Assembly: GCF_964355755.1 (NCBI RefSeq)
Contig: NC_092672.1
Span: forward strand, 26,596,501 to 26,660,500
DNA from: Antedon mediterranea
Lineage: Eukaryota > Echinodermata > Crinoidea > Comatulida > Antedonidae
Reading direction: 5' to 3'
DNA length: 64,000 nucleotides
Positions 60,101-64,000 of this stretch are shown one piece after another. The translations under genes were made by a program, and so were the position numbers. Numbering within the stretch: position 1 is the first letter of the stretch; every line of letters starts with the position of its first letter. Below the pieces are notes generated by a model. It was not told the DNA's origin and did not search any database. It saw only the letters and a program-made list of their open reading frames with translations.

Positions 60101-63100
60101 CAGTTTATTTTACTATTATAATACAGTATTAAAAAGGTATTTCATTATTGATATTATAACATACCTGATTGTATTCTTGCGATTTGATTGGTTAATTACG
60201 TATCACATGTCATTTGGAATTAGCCCTACCTAATGGAAAAGTGATATCTAATGGTGATAATTAAATCACTCTAAAGCACGTTGTTGACTGATCGCTTGCC
60301 ATCTGTAACTGTTCTACTCCGCAACTAAATTTAGAACAGTGACTTTTTTAAAGGCCTAGCTTCCCAGCCTAGCAATGCATTCATCAATGATTTACAATCG
60401 ATAAATTGAATAAAAGTAGGTGTGATATAAACAACATGATAAATGGAGAGAATATTTCTTTCAATAAAAATTAACTGCTTTAATTTCAACTTGGCTCTGC
60501 CTTGTTTAAAATAGAATCAACTTATGAAATATTCTCACCATTCAACTTATAAACATTCGTTGTTTGTATAATAATTTATCTAAAACTTCATGGCATGCCC
60601 ATAGACATATTAATAAGAACTATTATACAGATATTGCCTGCTTAGAGGTGAAATATAAGATTTTACATCCCCAAGGGAATGATATTATGTTCGAGGGAAT
60701 ATATATTTCCCAGAGAACATAATATCATCCCGAGGGGATGTTAAATCTTATATTTTACTGATACAAATGGCGATATCTGTTATATTACATAGGCTCATTA
60801 GCCAACAACAAATAGAATATCTGCTGGGTCGGGTAGCTAGGCTAGGCCTCCTTTTTGTATTGTATGTGTAAACAAGCTGCCTACCGTACCTTGCAAAGAA
60901 TAATATACAGATAATTACTAATTAATGATTCCTTGGCAATAAAATATTCACTAGCCTAGGTTGTTTAAATAATAACAGAAGAATTTCCATCAATAAGCCT
61001 ACATTAATAATAATAATATTATCAGGTAGGCCGAATAAATAATAATTCATCTTCTTCTAGCCGAATCACCGGATGTTCAGTGCGTCGCACGCGTACCGGT
61101 TACTACTGTGAGTATTAACCAATCACAAACGGTCTTTCATCACATCTAGGGAGGACTAATAACAAATGAGGGCTATGTATGCATAGTTTAAATAGTTTAG
61201 TTGATTAATTTCTTCAAGCAAGTTTCGTGGCGCAGCGCATGAAGCGTTGTCTTCTGATGGAGTGACAATTTCATCGCGAGTTCAAGACCCAGTAGATGAC
61301 TTTTGTTTATTTATCGGCAAACGCGAAAATTTGCTGGATTTTATATGTTTAATGACAGGGACACGATAATTACGCGAAAATTACTCAGTCAATATCATCG
61401 TACTCGAGGATATAAATTATATGATTTACGATCCTCACAGCGGTAGTCATGTCATGCAGTTTTAACCAATCACGTTCACGAATTTACATAGGCTATGTTG
61501 TATAGTCAAATGAAACACAGTCACAGATCGACAAGCATTCCATTATGGAAAAGTACCACCAAATTTGTTTGTACTGTTTGTTTATCTTCAGGTTCAAGTT
61601 ACAGGTGGAAATGGTCCTCAAGTTGGTCTTAAAGTCTTCAAAAATTTTAATCGTAGAAGGTTGGTTTGGTTAATCATCATCATAGTTTGCTTCATGAATA
61701 ATATACCTTTTTTTGGCCTACTGTGTATGGAACAAGGGTGTAGAATCCAAAATTTGACAAGATCTGGATCCAGTTCACTATTTTGGATCCATTGTCACGT
61801 TTACTCCCTAGCTGCTCTTGTTATCATCATCATCATCATCATCTCTCTTTCATATTTTATTTTCTATATTTTTTATAGCTTTTTCAAACACATAAAAATT
61901 AATAAAATAACATTTTGAATAAGCCATTTTGTAATTTTAATCAAATTAATCACTTCAGTCTCTGTTATGTACTGTATGTATTTTATTTTCTATATTTTTA
62001 TAGTTTTGGTACAATGTCTGGAATATGTCAACTTACACCTCATGGCTTTTTAGCTCCAGCACTCATTACAGGTAAATCATTTATAATTGTATATATCTGA
62101 AAGTTTGACCAACAATTTTTTTTTTTTTTACAATTGACTACATTTGTAGAATTTGATTATATTTGATAACAATTCATATTCATCCTCTTCAAAAAAAGGG
62201 TGTCGTAGCTCTGTGGTTTTCATGCTATAGTCAATGACCAATGGCCGTCGCAAACCATAGCTATACAATCGGCACAGGTTCAAGGTGTTTTGTATGATGT
62301 GTGTAAATTTCTGAATATTTGTAGGTGTAATGTATGAAGTGTGTTTTTATATGTTATACAAATAATTAATAATAATATAATAATACCACATTTATATAGC
62401 GCCCTTTTCATGAGTAATCATGCTCACAGGCGCTTTACAAGCATTATTACCCCAGTATTTTTTGGGATCAAACACGTATGGAAACATACTCCCATAATGC
62501 AGCCGGTAACCAGCGCAAAGTTGTGTCTAGATCTAACTGGGTACCCATTTATACACCTGGGTGGAGAGAGGCAACGTAAGTAAAGTATCTTGCCTACGGA
62601 TACAAGCAATGCGGCGAGAGTTGGATTCGAACCTAGGTCTGACGATCGGTAGTCCAACGTCCAACACACTGCGCCACACGCCCTTACTTAATTAATGTCT
62701 TCCGATGTGAAAGGAGTTTTAATATAGAGAAGAAAGCTATAATTACCATGCGTTTTACTATTTTGTAGTCGTAGCCAGGCAGTTAGACAAACACACAATC
62801 GGCTACGTAACATGGAAATGGGGAATGCAGTCAGCCATGACATCTATGTTGATACGTGACACGGCAAACACATGACTTGTCTGTCAGTTACAAGTTAGTA
62901 TATGGTTTTAGTCAATTTTTTTTCTCTATGACATGTTACACCCTTGATAAATAGAATATACAGTAGGTGTATTTTATTAAAGACAATATCCCAAAGCAGG
63001 GAACATTTTCGCCAGTGTAGCGTAGCAAAAAGCTATACAAAACAACCTTATTGCTACACATTTTGAAAATTGTGTAGCAAAAAACACAATACAAAACTAT

Positions 63101-63784
63101 GTTTCTCAACTTAAAAATCAGTTTGATTAGCAATATTGCTAAACAAAATTTTTAAATGAAAATTTTCCCTGCAAAGTATGGTGAGGTGAGTCCCGTGTTC
63201 ATTCTGAACATAGGGGAATGAGCTGTTCGGAGCTCATTTTACTAAACCTCGACATTATGTGGTAGGGTGGCCAGTTCCTTTCCACGTCACCTTTTTTCTC
63301 GCTAGTATTTTCAACTAGGTACTCATTTACAGCTAAGTGGACTGGAAGTTGTCGGGAATTGAACCCGGATCTATCCGGTCAGGTGTCCTAACCACTCAGC
63401 TATCCAACTCCACAAAGTATAGTATTCCTTAATAGATGGAAAAAAAAAATTATTTTCACTCATAAAAAGACAAAAATAAATGGTTAAATTCAGCCAAAAA
63501 CCTTGAAGCCAATTTGACTATTTTTTGATTGAAATTACACCTTTTTCAGGTAAATATTTTTGGTCTAACTGAATATTAACTATTATGTGAAATTAAAATA
63601 GCATATATTTTTAAAAAAATGTTCAGAGGGATAATATATCTTTAACAATTTACTTAAACATATCCCAAATTACTATTGTTTCTGTTTTTATTTTGTTACA
63701 GCTTGATATTCCATCAACATTTGCAAGTGTTAATCTAGTCAAGAAGTTTGAAAGTGATGAGGCAAAATTAAGTGTTTCTGCAAA
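57197..63784 (+). CDS. DNAJC11: DNAJC11 orthologue, mitochondrial J-domain protein (partial, 8 exons seen)
   Basis: Exons by AG/GT boundaries and homology: 57197-57326, 58619-58791, 59680-59737, 59903-60077, 61592-61659, 62004-62071, 62769-62893, 63702-63784. The first encodes the J domain with its HPD motif ([18 protein letters not shown]). The next reads [17 protein letters not shown] and the [17 protein letters not shown] helix. Later exons match the DUF3395-type beta-rich body ([16 protein letters not shown]...[53 protein letters not shown]). In animals DNAJC11 is linked to the MICOS/SAM complex and cristae shape. Phases agree across most junctions. The first exon and 3' exons are missing (outside, or not recognised). 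Exons at 59680 and 62769 contain in-frame TGAs. It could be a real gene with sequence errors or a decayed copy. Confidence 0.85.
57410..57985 (-). repeat. Dispersed repeat copy in DNAJC11 intron
   Basis: Reverse-oriented relative of 47328-48046 (AACGCTGCTCGCTTATTG, GGGGGTCACTTCATCA, CTTTAGCTTCTGATTGAGTA). A fragment of the same family lies at 4694-4793. Confidence 0.55.
58838..58953. mobile_element. Short palindromic MITE, copy 2, in DNAJC11 intron
   Basis: GTGTGATGTGCCCAAATATG...GGGCATATCACATTTTTTTC, the same family as 20819-20926. It holds an internal duplication of the CCCAARTATGGTARTGATATG word. Confidence 0.6.
59680..59737 (+). CDS. DNAJC11: DNAJC11 exon with premature TGA
   Basis: The reading [11 protein letters not shown] matches DNAJC11 well, but the frame then runs FLSILIE and TGA at 59734-59736. 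The following exon (59903) needs two bases carried over, whereas this exon ends with one. An indel in the genome or the assembly, or a wrong donor, would explain both. Confidence 0.6.
60649..60760. mobile_element. Palindromic MITE (112 bp) in DNAJC11 intron
   Basis: AAATATAAGATTTTACATCC at the left mirrors GGATGTTAAATCTTATATTT at the right, with ATGATATTATGTTC and GAACATAATATCAT inside. The arms pair over ~50 bp. Confidence 0.65.
61221..61305 (+). mobile_element. tRNA-like SINE relic
   Basis: GTGGCGCAGCGC resembles a pol III A box and GAGTTCAAGACCC a B box, about 50 bp apart. A clean cloverleaf could not be drawn, so a tRNA-derived SINE head is more likely than a tRNA gene. Confidence 0.4.
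62203..62285 (+). mobile_element. tRNA-like SINE relic
   Basis: GTAGCTCTGTGGTTTTCATG (A-box-like) and CAGGTTCAAGGTG (B-box-like) lie 50-60 bp apart. The stems are poor, so this is a degraded SINE head. Confidence 0.35.
62370..62684 (-). mobile_element. tRNA-derived SINE with conserved central domain
   Basis: On the minus strand: an A box (GTGGCGCAGTGTGTTGG), a B box (GGTTCGAATCC), then a central block with CTTGCCT and CACCCAGGTGTATAAATGGG, and a tail with GGCGCTATATAAATGTGG followed by (ATT)n. The layout is head, body, microsatellite tail. It sits in a DNAJC11 intron. Confidence 0.7.
62769..62893 (+). CDS. DNAJC11: DNAJC11 exon with in-frame TGA
   Basis: [20 protein letters not shown] and [14 protein letters not shown] match DNAJC11. 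TGA at 62873-62875 follows, yet the same frame then gives LVCQLQ and splices in phase 0 to LDIP of the next exon, as expected for the family. A single codon is therefore affected rather than the frame. Confidence 0.6.
63183..63413 (-). mobile_element. tRNA-derived SINE, minus strand
   Basis: Minus-strand text starts GTGGAGTTGGATAGCTGAGT, GGTTAGGACACCTGACC (A box region) and has GGGTTCAATTCCCGACA (B box), followed by a ~150-bp body ending in CCCCTATGTTCAGAATGAAC. It is different from the SINE at 62370-62684. Confidence 0.65.
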
Positions 63785-63934
63785 GTAAGCAAGTATAGTC
63801 AACTCTGCCAATAACGGACACCCTTCGACTATGGCAGAATATGACTGGTTTTCCAAGACATTCTGGTATTCTGAATGTGTTTTTAATGGTTTAAAACTAG
63901 AATTTGGGTCAAGATACTGTAGTTTCCAGTTTTT

Positions 63935-64000
63935 AAAGCTGTATGTGACAACAAAATATGATATGGACATGATGTATGTCATATCACTACCATATTTGGG
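63935..64000. mobile_element. Short palindromic MITE, copy 3, cut by the window edge
   Basis: AGCTGTATGTGACAACAAAA...ATATCACTACCATATTTGGG is the reverse orientation of the family at 20819-20926 and 58838-58953. Confidence 0.5.

Noticed and set aside
61221-61305. Functional tRNA gene
   Set aside because: The acceptor and T stems do not pair, and there is no T-run terminator at the right distance.

Overview
The window looks like nuclear DNA from a marine invertebrate deuterostome, most likely an echinoderm. It is AT-rich and gene-poor, with introns, tRNA-derived SINEs, many palindromic DNA transposons, and a Ty3/gypsy element whose integrase lies before its reverse transcriptase, an order described from deuterostomes. 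The species cannot be named from sequence alone. There are no bacterial-style operons, rRNA genes or CRISPR arrays.

Two protein-coding loci are convincing. The first is a pair of paralogues on the + strand, at 627-4511 and 23740-35396. Each encodes a large intracellular protein with a stonustoxin-family (SNTX) MACPF-like front half, a thioredoxin-like region, two fibronectin III domains, an AIG1/septin-like P-loop GTPase domain, and a Cys/His-rich plus coiled-coil tail. The upstream copy is intact. The downstream copy is split by an LTR retrotransposon (26776-34602, 5-bp target duplication), whose 3' LTR is itself interrupted by a non-autonomous hAT-like element (32550-34355, 8-bp target duplication). 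The second locus, at 57197-63784 and running off the right edge, is a multi-exon DNAJC11 orthologue (mitochondrial J-protein). Two of its exons carry in-frame stops as read here.

Nearly everything else is mobile or repetitive DNA, much of it inverted-repeat. 8447-12545 has long arms rich in AGGTCA half-sites and holds two decayed LINEs. 13206-16471 is a foldback element made of ~345-bp units. 36810-43016 is a foldback with a Penelope-like fragment and a LINE tail in its centre. 44093-44965 is a short foldback built of GAGCCGAA-type repeats. 47817-48287 is a near-perfect palindrome. 48441-56133 is a ~7.7-kb satellite whose 88-bp unit is itself a hairpin and whose units switch orientation in blocks. 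MITEs and tRNA-derived SINEs fill the DNAJC11 introns.

The two gene systems show no functional link. The clearest story is layered insertion history (gene, then LTR element, then hAT) and repeated, apparently independent, growth of palindromic repeat architectures. All calls come from reading the sequence; family assignments rest on recognised motifs, not on searches.
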